Part shown: piece by piece, positions 17,285 through 26,523 of the stretch
How the letters are laid out: each line of letters starts with the position of its first letter
Numbering within the stretch: the stretch's first letter is position 1
Assembly (NCBI GenBank): GCA_050290225.1
Contig: JBNKHG010000026.1
Location: 1-64,000, forward strand
Length of the DNA: 64,000 bases
DNA from: JBNKHG01 sp050290225
GTDB taxonomy: Bacteria; Pseudomonadota; Gammaproteobacteria; Pseudomonadales; Cellvibrionaceae
Direction: 5' to 3'
The notes under the pieces: model-generated
What the model saw: only the letters and a program-made list of their open reading frames with translations
Database searches by the model: none
What the model was told of the DNA's origin: nothing
Position numbers and translations under genes: made by a program

Positions 17285-18003
17285 GCAAAGCCGTCGACTA
17301 CCGAGAACTCTACAAAAACGGACTCTGGGCCAATAACCCGGCCCTGGTGCAACTGCTGGGTCTGTGTCCATTGCTGGCAGTGACCGGGACAGTGGTTAAC
17401 GCCCTGGGGCTGGGACTTGCCACGATATTGGTGCTGGTGGGTTCCAATATCGCCGTTTCCATGATCCGCAAGGCTGTCAGCGATGCCGTGCGCCTGCCCG
17501 CCTTTGTGATGATTATCGCTTCCTTCACCACCTGCATAGAGCTGTTGATGAAGGCCTATACCTACGAGCTCTATCAGATACTGGGCATTTTTATCCCGCT
17601 GATCGTCACCAACTGCTCTATTCTCGGCCGTGCCGATGCCTTTGCCTGTAAAAACCGTGTTCTGCCCTCGGCATTCGACGGTCTGATGATGGGCTTGGGT
17701 TTCTCCCTGGTGTTGGTTGTGATTGGCGCCATCCGCGAGCTGCTCGGCGCTGGCACATTGTTTTCCGATATGCACCTGCTATTCGGGGAAACCGCCCGAG
17801 GCTGGACACTGACCCTGTTTGACGACTACCCTGGCTTCCTAGTTGCTGTGCTGCCACCTGGCGCCTTCCTCGCCACCGGCTTTCTGATTGCTTTGAAAAA
17901 CGTGATCGACGCCAAGCGGGAAAAACGCGAAGCCGCCAGGAAAAGTGCCCAACCCGTGGTGAAAGGCAGCAAACGAGTGCGCACCACGGGCACTATTACC
18001 TAA
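17281..18003 (+). CDS. rsxE: Rnf electron transport complex subunit E
   Basis: 240 residues. A six-span inner-membrane protein homologous to RsxA (compare LLGLCPLLAVTGTVVNALG with the RsxA N-terminus). It ends in a basic cytoplasmic tail. It is the last of six tightly packed genes, so the operon is complete. The nth (endonuclease III) gene that often follows in gammaproteobacteria is absent and a TetR gene takes its place. Confidence 0.96.
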   Translation: MSKAVDYRELYKNGLWANNPALVQLLGLCPLLAVTGTVVNALGLGLATILVLVGSNIAVSMIRKAVSDAVRLPAFVMIIASFTTCIELLMKAYTYELYQILGIFIPLIVTNCSILGRADAFACKNRVLPSAFDGLMMGLGFSLVLVVIGAIRELLGAGTLFSDMHLLFGETARGWTLTLFDDYPGFLVAVLPPGAFLATGFLIALKNVIDAKREKREAARKSAQPVVKGSKRVRTTGTIT

Positions 18004-18039
18004 CTTCAACGTGACTTGAAACGGGAGGCCCGTAACCCG

Positions 18040-18762
18040 GTGAGACCAAAGGACAGTGTTTCGGAACCCCCAAGTTTTCTCCAGGGGGAGGCCGATACGG
18101 ACACCCCCGCCATCACCTATCAGGGCCGCAAAGCCAAACGCTCCGACAGTCGCGAGCGCCGTCGTTTGATCCTCGAGGCTACCCTGCGCATAATAGTGCG
18201 CGACGGTATTCGTGGTGTACGCCATCGCGCCGTAGCCACGGAGGCAGGTGTGCCACTGGCAGCCACCACCTACTATTTCAAAGATATCGCCGATCTCATT
18301 ACCGATGCCTTTAACCTGTATGCCGAACAGAGCCTCGCCAGCACCCGGCAGCTGGAAGAAGAAAGTTTCGCAGCGCTCAAAGGCCTCTCACCTGAAGAGC
18401 TGGCCAGTGATCCAGTGCGAGAAACCCTGGCGGAAACCCTGACAAATTTCATCGTCCAGCATATCCAGGCACAGGTGGAAGACAGGGATATGCGCCTGCT
18501 GGAATCTGCTTTTCGCCACGAATCATTGCGCAATCCCAAACTGACCGCTATCGCCAAACTGCCCCAACAGCAGATGCTCCAGACTATTGTCGATTTTTTC
18601 CAGCTACTCGGCACCCGTGATCCGGAAGCGGATGCCCGGATCGTCATGGGGACGATCCTGCAACTGGAATACGAGATTCTTATCGAAGGTGACAATGACG
18701 GGTTGTTGCGACGTACTACCCAACGGCTGGTGCGCAAGATGACTGGGCGCCATTCGGATTAA
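18040..18762 (+). CDS. TetR/AcrR-family transcriptional regulator
   Basis: 240 residues from a GTG at 18040 preceded by GGGAGG. A TTG at 18016 would add eight residues but has no ribosome binding site. The DNA-binding helix-turn-helix lies at about 57-81 (GIRGVRHRAVATEAGVPLAA, then YYFKD), after an unusually long polar N-terminus of about 35 residues. The C-terminal ligand/dimerisation domain is helical and unassigned. It starts 37 bases after rsxE in the same direction, so it may be cotranscribed with or act on the rsx operon. That is inference from position only. Confidence 0.88.
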   Translation: MRPKDSVSEPPSFLQGEADTDTPAITYQGRKAKRSDSRERRRLILEATLRIIVRDGIRGVRHRAVATEAGVPLAATTYYFKDIADLITDAFNLYAEQSLASTRQLEEESFAALKGLSPEELASDPVRETLAETLTNFIVQHIQAQVEDRDMRLLESAFRHESLRNPKLTAIAKLPQQQMLQTIVDFFQLLGTRDPEADARIVMGTILQLEYEILIEGDNDGLLRRTTQRLVRKMTGRHSD

Positions 18763-18797
18763 CCTTTTCAGAAAAAAAAACGACACACGTGCGCCGC

Positions 18798-18820
18798 GTT
18801 CGCCTGGGAACCAGGCGAAC
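18798..18820 (+). terminator. 10-bp stem-loop after the TetR gene
   Basis: GTTCGCCTGG/CCAGGCGAAC with a 3-base loop, 36 bases past the stop codon. No T-tract follows immediately, so termination is uncertain. It could serve either the TetR gene or the convergent YbaK-type gene. Confidence 0.4.
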
Positions 18821-18898
18821 CGGAGCTTGCTCCTGTGAGGGGGTTGTCGCTATGGCACGTCCACCGATAAGCCTCCCGGCCAGGGATGCGGCCAGGCG

Positions 18899-19399
18899 TC
18901 AGTGCATATGTTGATAGTACTCGATGGTATCTGGTGTGCAGCTGATAGTGGCGTGGTCTGCCTTCTTCATCAATTCCAGAAACTCTTCGTGGGTGATATG
19001 GATCAGATGCCGGTGATCACCGGCCTCGAAGAATATCTCTTCGGCGTGGCGCAGTGTATTGTCCCAAACCACTTTCATGCCATAGGCCTGACCCAGGGCG
19101 GGCACGGCGCCGGTTTCACAGTCGGGGAACAGTTCTTTTAACTCAGATTCGGTGGCCAGCTTGAAGCGGCCGTTGTAATCGCGATCCACCCAATTCATCA
19201 CCAAGACATGGGATGCTGGCAGTACACACATCATATAACCCTCAGGGCCTTTTACCACCACTGCCTTGGCCAGTTGTGAAGGGGCCACATGGGCAGAATG
19301 GGCGGATTGCATTGATGTATTGGAACGGGGATGCTCCAGTACCTCGAAAGGTACCTTGCTTTGACTAAGATAGGTTTCGACAGCAGGAGAAACGTTCAT
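18899..19399 (-). CDS. YbaK/prolyl-tRNA-synthetase-associated domain protein
   Basis: 166 residues, a stand-alone aminoacyl-tRNA editing domain. The fold signature includes AKAVVVKGPEGYMMCVLPASH (in part), the conserved Lys in LAKAVVVK, and GAVPALGQAYG near residue 100. Relatives hydrolyse mischarged Cys- or Ala-tRNA(Pro); the substrate cannot be read from the sequence. It converges on the TetR gene. The upstream gap holds interspersed repeat copy B. Confidence 0.85.
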   Translation of the reverse strand: MNVSPAVETYLSQSKVPFEVLEHPRSNTSMQSAHSAHVAPSQLAKAVVVKGPEGYMMCVLPASHVLVMNWVDRDYNGRFKLATESELKELFPDCETGAVPALGQAYGMKVVWDNTLRHAEEIFFEAGDHRHLIHITHEEFLELMKKADHATISCTPDTIEYYQHMH

Positions 19400-19537
19400 G
19401 GCCTTACCTCCCTACGGTGTATGCTCATTATAGTTGAGCCGACCGGAAATAAAGCGCTAAGACCATATCCGTCTAAAGGTAGAGGCCTTATTTCTTAATT
19501 GGACTTAGATGTGGAAATTTGCCGCCAAGTGCCACAA

Positions 19538-19631
19538 GCGGACGAACCGACGTGCCATGAATGCTTGCCGCTTGCCGCTTGCCGCTTGCCGCTTGTAGCT
19601 TGAAGCCGCAAGCCGCAAGCTTCAAGCGGCT
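19538..19631 (+). repeat. interspersed CTTGCNG element, copy B
   Basis: The 20-bp core GCGGACGAACCGACGTGCCA (19538-19557) is followed by TGAATG, five GCTTGCC/GCTTGTA-type units, and then the inverse words (AAGCCGCAAGCCGCAAGCTTCAAGCGGCTTG). The second half can pair with the first to form a long imperfect hairpin. It lies between the YbaK-type gene and sulP. Confidence 0.85.
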
Positions 19632-19664
19632 TGCGTCCACTTTTGACACTATCCCGCCAATAAC

Positions 19665-21230
19665 CTACGCCAAAACATCCGTGGCAACATGGTAATGGGG
19701 ATCTTCCATCACATTGACCTCACACAGGTTGCCGGCCCGTTTTAACAGCTTGCGACACTCGGGACTGAGGTGACGCAGGTGGATGGTTTTTCCCTGCGCC
19801 AGGTATTTTTCAGCCAGGCTGTCCAGCGCTTCAATGCCCGAGTGGTCGCTGACCCGAGAGCGTTTGAATTCAATGACCACATGCTCGGGATCGTTCTTGG
19901 GATCGAACAGTTCCTTAAAATAACTGATCGAACCAAAGAACACAGGGCCGCGCAGATCGTAGACCTTGTAGCCGTTTTCATCCTCGTAAGTATCTACCTG
20001 GATATGTTGGGCGTGTTTCCAGGCGAAGATCAGTGCCGAGGCGATCACTCCCACCACCACAGCAATAGCCAGGTCAAAGATGACCGTAATACCTGACACC
20101 AGTACCAATACAAAGGCATCGGTCACAGGAATCTTGCGGATAATGCGGAAGGATGACCACTCGAAGGTGCCCAGCACCACCATAAACATAATGCCCACCA
20201 GCGCCGCCAGGGGGATCATTTCAATGTATTGAGCGCCAAAGAGGATAAAAGCCAGCAACACCAAGGCCGCGGTAATGCCCGACAGACGACCGCGACCACC
20301 ATTGTTGATATTGATCATACTCTGGCCAATCATAGCGCAACCGCCCATACCGCCAAAGAGGCCATTGACCGAGTTGGCGATACCCTGGCCCACACACTCC
20401 TTGTTACCGCGGCCGCGGGTGTCGGTGATTTCGTCAATCAGGCTCAGTGTCAGCAGGGACTCGATCAGGCCGATGGCAGCGATAATGGCGGCATAGGGCA
20501 GGATAATAACCAGGGTTTCCAGGGTTAACGGCACCGCCGGAATGGCAAAGCTCGGCAGTTCACCCTTCAGGGTCGCGCTGGCCGCCTGCTCTGCGGGCAG
20601 CATATCGCGTACAAAGTCTATAACCGTGCGCGCTTCCAGGTCGAGCCCAATCACCGCAAGCGTCACAAAAACAATCGCTACCAACCCGGCGGGTACGGCC
20701 GTGGTAACACGCGGGAGGAAATGAATGATCAGCATGGTAACCACAATGAGGATGGCCATGGTGTAGAGCATTTCACCCTGCATCAGGGTCATTTCACCGT
20801 CGCCGCCCCTGACCATAAACTGTCCCAACTGGGCCAGGAAAATCACGATCGCCAGGCCGTTGACAAAACCCAGCATGACCGGGTGCGGCACAATACGGAT
20901 AAACTTTCCAAGTTTGAGGATGCCGGCTGTGATCTGGATCAGGCCCGCCAGCAGCACCGCCGCAAACAGATACTGAATACCGTAATCAGCCACCAGAGAT
21001 ACCATGACCACAGCCGTAGCACCGGTCGCGCCGGAGATCATGCCGGGGCGGCCACCGAACACGGAGGTAAGCAACCCCATCATAAAGGCGGCATAAAGTC
21101 CCACCATCGGTTCCACACCGGCCACAAACGCAAAGGCCACCGCTTCCGGCACCAGAGCCAGGGCGACAGTGATACCGGACAGCACGTCGTTTTTGACATT
21201 GCCCCGGTTGGAAGTAATCAGAGTAAACAT
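19665..21230 (-). CDS. SulP-family inorganic anion transporter
   Basis: 521 residues. An N-terminal membrane domain of roughly 10-12 spans (starting VLSGITVALALVPEAVAFAF, including TGATAVV) is followed by a cytoplasmic STAS domain (about 420-515) containing FFGSISYF and VSDHSGIEAL. SulP proteins move sulfate, bicarbonate, dicarboxylates or other anions. Substrate cannot be assigned: there are no sulfur-assimilation genes nearby, and the carbonic anhydrase at 37 kb is not linked. A ribosome binding site (GAGG) precedes the ATG. Confidence 0.93.
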   Translation of the reverse strand: MFTLITSNRGNVKNDVLSGITVALALVPEAVAFAFVAGVEPMVGLYAAFMMGLLTSVFGGRPGMISGATGATAVVMVSLVADYGIQYLFAAVLLAGLIQITAGILKLGKFIRIVPHPVMLGFVNGLAIVIFLAQLGQFMVRGGDGEMTLMQGEMLYTMAILIVVTMLIIHFLPRVTTAVPAGLVAIVFVTLAVIGLDLEARTVIDFVRDMLPAEQAASATLKGELPSFAIPAVPLTLETLVIILPYAAIIAAIGLIESLLTLSLIDEITDTRGRGNKECVGQGIANSVNGLFGGMGGCAMIGQSMININNGGRGRLSGITAALVLLAFILFGAQYIEMIPLAALVGIMFMVVLGTFEWSSFRIIRKIPVTDAFVLVLVSGITVIFDLAIAVVVGVIASALIFAWKHAQHIQVDTYEDENGYKVYDLRGPVFFGSISYFKELFDPKNDPEHVVIEFKRSRVSDHSGIEALDSLAEKYLAQGKTIHLRHLSPECRKLLKRAGNLCEVNVMEDPHYHVATDVLA

Positions 21231-21638
21231 CGATACCTCAATTGGTATTGGGGAGGGCTGAAAAAGGGCGCGATACTAACAAACCTGGCAGCAGCCAGCC
21301 AGTATAAGTGGCCTATTTTGCATAAAGGTTAAACAGACTGCGTCCGCCTGCAGGCAGGTTTTAATCACCCAGCCGGACCAGAATTGGCCCCCCATTGCTC
21401 CATATACCGGGTTACACGGCTGGCCACTAATATCTTTTGCATGAAACAACGGCCTAAAAATTCATTACCCTGGACTGTTTTGGCGATAGTTTGTCGGGAT
21501 CAGCAAATCCCTGAATGAGCGTGGACAGGGGCACCCGCAAACAGGTCCTCTCCGTTGGGGGGAACCTTTCAGTAGGAAGGGGGATTTTCTACAGGAAATT
21601 CACACCGGATTGAAAAAAAGCAGATCGGAACTCACACG
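21231..21638. other. 408-bp intergenic region
   Basis: This gap lies between sulP and the cyclic-nucleotide-binding gene, both leftward. It must contain the sulP promoter. It includes a GCCTGCAGGC palindrome near 21347 and, on the minus strand, a run of seven Ts (21613-21619) past the downstream end of the cyclic-nucleotide-binding gene that could aid termination. I see no convincing gene, RNA or riboswitch. Confidence 0.5.
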
Positions 21639-22142
21639 CTAACGGTCGTGATCGTGGATATAATGCAATAGCAGCTCATCAGTTTTGTGCAATCGGCGAC
21701 TGGCCTCGCGTGCAATATTGAGGATCAGCATGGCAAACAACTCCTTGTCCTGCTCGAACAGAGACATCAGCGCCTCCTTGGACAGCACCATCAGCTCTGT
21801 TGGTTCAACTGCCAGCGTCGAAGCCGAGTGAGACTGAATACCGATCACGGATGTTTCCCCGAAGCAGGCACCCGGGCCAAACTCCGCCTTCGACAACGGA
21901 TGTTCTTCCACGTCGAACACCAGGCGAACCCGTCCGGAGATCACGATATAAATATAGGAAGGTTTATCCCCCTGGTGAAAAATCAATTCCTGATCGGCGT
22001 AGTGCACCCGCTGCAGCAATTTAAAAATCTTATAGAGCTGTGGTTCAGAAAGACCGCCGAAAAGAGAAATTTGATCGAGGATGGGTAAAACGTCGTCGAC
22101 CTTTAGTAAAGGTTCGTATTCTTTGTTCGCATTGAGAATCAT
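21639..22142 (-). CDS. cyclic-nucleotide-binding domain protein
   Basis: 167 residues from the ATG at 22142, which has AGGAG nine bases upstream. A GTG three codons earlier lies too close to that site. Nearly the whole protein is one CAP-type sensor domain: IFHQGDKPSYIYIVISGRVRL and the phosphate-binding-cassette region FGPGACFGETSVIGIQSHSAS. There is no helix-turn-helix, so it is not a CRP-type DNA-binding regulator by itself. It may act through a partner, or as a solitary sensor. Confidence 0.85.
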   Translation of the reverse strand: MILNANKEYEPLLKVDDVLPILDQISLFGGLSEPQLYKIFKLLQRVHYADQELIFHQGDKPSYIYIVISGRVRLVFDVEEHPLSKAEFGPGACFGETSVIGIQSHSASTLAVEPTELMVLSKEALMSLFEQDKELFAMLILNIAREASRRLHKTDELLLHYIHDHDR

Positions 22143-22473
22143 TGATAGCACTCCTAACTCTCAGCGTTCCTTGTACTTATTCTTTGGCTGAAAAACCGTT
22201 GAAAAGCTTATGGCATTTATACGCAATCACAGCAGATAAGACGGATTCCAATGGGTAAATCCCCTCTGCGGAGCACCAATAGGGCGTTGCAAAATACCAA
22301 TGTTCCTATTTATAAACTATAGCTGAAGCCGCTGGGTGCCAATGAAAAATCGGCCCAACGGTAGATCTGGCATGATATGCGTACAGGATTAAAACGCCAG
22401 TAAGGCAGTAAGGGGCAAAACAAACTGCGTCGGATGATGGCAACAGGCTTTTCGCGCCTACTGCCAATCATTC
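22143..22473. other. 331-bp intergenic region
   Basis: This lies between the EF-G-like gene stop and the cyclic-nucleotide-binding gene start (both leftward), so it must hold a promoter for the latter. The part next to the gene is relatively A/T-rich. I see no open frame of note, no repeat array and no clear terminator. Confidence 0.45.
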
Positions 22474-24537
22474 CTATTCCTTGGCCCCGGATTGATAGTC
22501 GGCCACAAGTTGCTGCTGGGTCCTGGGGGGAACCGGGTCGTAGTGACTCAATTCCATGGTGTAACTACCCTCACCGCCGGTCATGGACTTCAATCGCGAT
22601 TCGTAGCCATTGAGTTCCGACTGGGGAGCCTGGGCGCTGATTTCCACCCGTCCCTGTAACAGGGTATCGGTACCGTTGATCACACCGCGCCGGGAGGAAA
22701 GATCGCCGGTGATATCGCCCACACTTTTCTCCGGCGCCACCACCGTCAGATTGACGATGGGCTCGAGGATGATGGGTTTGGCGTGATTGATGGCATCAAG
22801 AAACGCTTTCTTGCCGGCGGCCACAAAAGCCACCTCCTTGGAGTCCACCGAGTGGTGTTTGCCATCGTAGACGATAACGCGCAGATCCTGCAGCGGGTAG
22901 CCGGCAACGGCACCACCCTCCAGAACCTGCCGCACCCCCTTTTCCACCGCCGGGATAAACTGGTAAGGAATGGCGCCACCCACCACCTTATTGACGAATT
23001 CAAAACCCTCGCCCCTGGGCAGGCTTTCCACCCGCAGGAACACTTCGCCGAACTGACCGGCGCCACCTGTCTGTTTCTTGTGGCGATAGTGTCCCTCGCC
23101 ATTGGCGGTGATGGTTTCGCGGTAGGCTATGCTCGGCGGTTTGGTCTCCACGGCAACCTGGTACTGGTCGAGCATTTTTCCCAGCACCATGCGCAAATGC
23201 AGGTCTCCGGAACCATAGACGACGGTCTCATTCAGTGCGACACGATGTTCCACCCGCAGACTGGGATCCTCCGATCCCAACTTGTGCAAGGCATCCGAGA
23301 TTTTCTGCTCGTCACCACGCCGAGTCGGTTCGATCGCCAGACCGCACATGGGCGGAGGTAAATCGAGTGAACGCAGATGGAAGTGATCCTCGTCGTGGGA
23401 ATCGTGCAACACGGCGTCGAAGTGAATGTCCTCGACCTTGGCCACTGCACAGATATCGCCCGGCACCGCTTCCTGAATTTCCGTGTGTTGCTTGCCCTGG
23501 AGTTTCAACAGGTGCGCCACCTTGAAAGACTTGCGACCGTCGCCGATAAAAAGTTGTGTCTGGGCCGACACACGTCCCTGGTGAATACGAAATATCCCCA
23601 TGCGCCCCATATAGGGATCCACCGTCACTTTGAAAACATGGGCCAGTACGTGTCGATCGGGTTCGGGCACCACTTCCACCGGTACCGACTCCGCACCATC
23701 GCGCTTCCCCTCTTTAGTGCACAGAAAAGGGGGCGGATTGCCCTCCAGTGGGTTGGGCATCAAGCGGGAAAAGATTTCCAGCAGTTCGGGGATACCGGCA
23801 CCGGTGCGTGCCGATACGAAACACACAGGCACCAAGTGTCCCTCTCGCAGGGCCTGCTCGAAGGGGGCGTGCAATTGCCCGGGATTCAGCTCTTCCCCCT
23901 GCTCCAGATACAACTGCATCAGTTCCTCGTCCAACTCGACGATTTGGTCGACGATAGCGGTATGCGCCTCCTCCACCGATGCAAAGGCCGTGGGCTGGTC
24001 ACCGTGCTGGAAGAAACAGTCGACCACGGACGCCCTGTCCACCGCCGGCAGGTTAATGGGCAAGCATTCGCTGCCAAAGATGTCCTGCACCTGCGCCAAC
24101 AGGGTTTCCAAATCTGTGTCGGTGACATCTATCTTGTTGATAATGATCATTCGACAGAGGGGACGCCTGGCAGCAATCTCCATCATCCGCCGTGTCAACT
24201 GCTCTATACCCATACTGGCATTGATGCACACGGCAACGCTGTCCGCCGCTGGCAGGACGCTGATGGCTCGCCCAACAAAATCCGGGTATCCCGGGGTGTC
24301 CAGCAAATTGACATGGCTGCCGGCGTGATCAAAGCTGCACAGCGCCGGCTCCAGAGAGTGCCCCAGTTGGCGCTCCTGAGGATCGAAATCACACACGGTA
24401 TTGCCGCGTTCGATGGTTCCGGGAGTGGTTATGGCTCCGGCGGCGAAAAGCAGGCTTTCCGCCAGGGTGGTCTTGCCTGCACCAGCATGACCCACCAGCG
24501 CCACATTGCGGATATTTTCGGTGGTAAACCTCGGCAC
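22474..24537 (-). CDS. elongation factor G-like GTPase (EF-G paralogue)
   Basis: 687 residues. GTPase motifs: G1 GHAGAGKTT near the N-terminus, G3 DTPGYPDF and G4 NKID. These are followed by EF-G domains II-V, including the domain IV segment VNKVVGGAIPYQFIPAVEKG. It diverges from canonical FusA and stands alone, not in a str operon (rpsL-rpsG-fusA-tufA). It therefore belongs to the EF-G-like group found beside a main EF-G. Whether it acts in translocation, ribosome recycling or stress cannot be told from sequence. Confidence 0.9.
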   Translation of the reverse strand: MPRFTTENIRNVALVGHAGAGKTTLAESLLFAAGAITTPGTIERGNTVCDFDPQERQLGHSLEPALCSFDHAGSHVNLLDTPGYPDFVGRAISVLPAADSVAVCINASMGIEQLTRRMMEIAARRPLCRMIIINKIDVTDTDLETLLAQVQDIFGSECLPINLPAVDRASVVDCFFQHGDQPTAFASVEEAHTAIVDQIVELDEELMQLYLEQGEELNPGQLHAPFEQALREGHLVPVCFVSARTGAGIPELLEIFSRLMPNPLEGNPPPFLCTKEGKRDGAESVPVEVVPEPDRHVLAHVFKVTVDPYMGRMGIFRIHQGRVSAQTQLFIGDGRKSFKVAHLLKLQGKQHTEIQEAVPGDICAVAKVEDIHFDAVLHDSHDEDHFHLRSLDLPPPMCGLAIEPTRRGDEQKISDALHKLGSEDPSLRVEHRVALNETVVYGSGDLHLRMVLGKMLDQYQVAVETKPPSIAYRETITANGEGHYRHKKQTGGAGQFGEVFLRVESLPRGEGFEFVNKVVGGAIPYQFIPAVEKGVRQVLEGGAVAGYPLQDLRVIVYDGKHHSVDSKEVAFVAAGKKAFLDAINHAKPIILEPIVNLTVVAPEKSVGDITGDLSSRRGVINGTDTLLQGRVEISAQAPQSELNGYESRLKSMTGGEGSYTMELSHYDPVPPRTQQQLVADYQSGAKE

Positions 24538-24693
24538 GATTCAGCCCTCACACTGTCCCTGCCCCCGGTTTCCACACCCGTGTCGGTACGCACCGGTCCT
24601 GTACCGGCAGGTATCCACCTTCGACAGAGAAGAATCAGAAAAGTCTGAATTCAAGAATAGTTGAGGTTGGCGTCACTGGCCATCGCTCCCCGG

Positions 24694-26346
24694 TTACGGG
24701 GGATAGAGCCGATCCACCTGATCACGTAAAAACTGGTAACGGGCAAATTGCGGATCGTCCTCGGCAATACCCTGCACGGCCTTGAGTGCTTTACGGCAGC
24801 TACGCTCAAATCCGGGCTGGTCACCATGGATTTTTGCCTCGGCCAGAGTCACTTGCACCAGGTTGAGGTTGAGACCAATGTGGTTAGGGAAAATAGCGAC
24901 GGCATTTTTGAAGATGCCCACCGCCTCGGCAAACTCTTTTTTCTCATAGTGGCCGATACCGCGTTTTGTCAGGTCAGCGACTTTTTGGCGGCCACCGCTA
25001 CTGATGGGGCTATCGGAGGCGGCATCGATTCGATCAAGTAGCGCCTCGTTGTCTTCACACTGGCTGGCCAATTGTTCAAGGATAGACTGGGCCTCTTCCT
25101 TCTCACCTTTCTCTAACATCAACTCCGCAAATTCCAGGCTCGCCTCCGGACTCAGTGACGTCTGGTGTTGGCTATAGAGCACGCGTGCCTCGGCGGCATA
25201 TTTACTCGCGTCCTCGTTCTTGTCCTGGGTGGCCGCCAGTCTGGCCCTGAGCGACTGGCTCTGAATAAGGGCGTCGGTATCAAAATAGCGCTTTTTTTCA
25301 AGGCGATTGAGGGTTTCGAAGGCTTCCTTGGTATAAGCTTGACGCTCGTCGGATAGACTTTCCCGCGCCTGCTGGTTCAACTCTCGGGTCAAATCAATAT
25401 AGTCCGCCGCCGATTCATAACAGGAGTTCTGCCCCAGACGAATAGCGCGCCGCCTGGCCGCGAGACTGGCTTCGACATCATCATTTTGCTTGGCAAGAGC
25501 CGCCAGGCGTCGCTGGCGCAAGACTGACTTGGGCGACACCTCTACGGCCGCCTGTGTCGCCTTTTGCGCTTTGATGCTGTCACCCTGTGCCAGGTAGGCC
25601 TCAGCCAGCAAATCGTGAGCTTCAACAAAACGGCGATCGACGTCGATCACTTCCTTCAGTTGCTGTTCGGCCGATCCGTACTCACGCTGGGCCAATTTGA
25701 CCTTACCCATGCCCAGCTTGGCCCAGACCACCGGCCTTGCCTCCAGCACCTTGTCGTAGATCGCCTCGGCCTGCCGCGTCTGTAACAACCGCAAGTTCAT
25801 TTCCGCTTTAATCTGCAGACAGGCATTCTGGTAAGGGGTATCCTGGGCAATAAGTTGATCGCAACGCTCGATCGCCTCCTGATAATCTTTCTCGTCAAGG
25901 GCTGCCTTGACGCCATACAGCGCCTGGTGACGCAACAGTGCCCGGTCCATGCGCTGGCGCAGGGAGGCCTGGGTAAATGGTTTGGTGATATAGTCGTCGG
26001 GCCGGTACTCGAGCGCGCCGAGCACCATATCGCGAGCCGCCTCGGCTGTGATCATCAGAAACAGGCTGGTGTTGTTGAGGCGGTTGCGAAAACGCAGCTC
26101 CTCCAACACCTGCTGGCCGTCCTTTCCCGGGCCCAGGTTGTAATCGCAGAGAACAATGTCATATTGCTTTTCCTGGCACTTTTCAATGCCTTCCTCGCCT
26201 TTGGCCGCGGTATCGATATCGTGGATACCAAACGTGCGCAACATCCGCGTCAGTGTGCCACGCACCTCTGACATATCATCGATCACCAGACAATTCTTGG
26301 TGGCGTAAATCTTGACCAGATCAATCTGACGCATAGGGTTTACCAC
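24694..26346 (-). CDS. response regulator receiver domain fused to TPR repeats
   Basis: 550 residues from a GTG with AAGGA five bases upstream. The N-terminal receiver domain (about 18-140) has the acidic pair Asp23/Asp24, the phospho-acceptor Asp68 (IVLCDYN), Thr100 and Lys122. The rest (about 150-550) is helical with TPR-like repeats, for example around 200-300 and 470-510 (GIGHYEKKEFAEAVGIFKNA). There is no DNA-binding or enzymatic output domain, so output is probably by protein contact. No sensor kinase is adjacent. A 14-bp minisatellite lies immediately upstream. Confidence 0.9.
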   Translation of the reverse strand: MVNPMRQIDLVKIYATKNCLVIDDMSEVRGTLTRMLRTFGIHDIDTAAKGEEGIEKCQEKQYDIVLCDYNLGPGKDGQQVLEELRFRNRLNNTSLFLMITAEAARDMVLGALEYRPDDYITKPFTQASLRQRMDRALLRHQALYGVKAALDEKDYQEAIERCDQLIAQDTPYQNACLQIKAEMNLRLLQTRQAEAIYDKVLEARPVVWAKLGMGKVKLAQREYGSAEQQLKEVIDVDRRFVEAHDLLAEAYLAQGDSIKAQKATQAAVEVSPKSVLRQRRLAALAKQNDDVEASLAARRRAIRLGQNSCYESAADYIDLTRELNQQARESLSDERQAYTKEAFETLNRLEKKRYFDTDALIQSQSLRARLAATQDKNEDASKYAAEARVLYSQHQTSLSPEASLEFAELMLEKGEKEEAQSILEQLASQCEDNEALLDRIDAASDSPISSGGRQKVADLTKRGIGHYEKKEFAEAVGIFKNAVAIFPNHIGLNLNLVQVTLAEAKIHGDQPGFERSCRKALKAVQGIAEDDPQFARYQFLRDQVDRLYPP

Positions 26347-26417
26347 AGAATCCTTTGGCTTTCTTTATTGTATTATCCCGAGGCATTGTATAGGTGCTGC
26401 CCGCGAACAGGCAAATG

Positions 26418-26515
26418 GTCGGGCCGCGTAGGTCGGGCCGCGGAGGTCGGGCCGCGTAGGTAGGGCCGCGGAGGTCGGGCCGCGCAGGTAGGGCCGCGGA
26501 GGTCGGGCCGCGCAA
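26418..26515. repeat. 7 x 14-bp GC-rich tandem repeat
   Basis: Seven head-to-tail units of GTCGGGCCGCGNAG: positions 3 (C/A) and 12 (T/G/C) vary between units, and the last unit ends AA. It lies between the REC-TPR start codon (26346) and the yqcC stop (26524). It may affect expression of the REC-TPR gene, whose promoter must lie in or near it. The unit length is not a multiple of three and the array is not coding. Confidence 0.95.
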
Positions 26516-26523
26516 ACTGTTGT

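Noticed and set aside
23377..24648. 423-codon open frame antisense to the EF-G-like gene
   Set aside because: The opposite strand encodes a clear GTPase. This frame is a by-product of its codon use.
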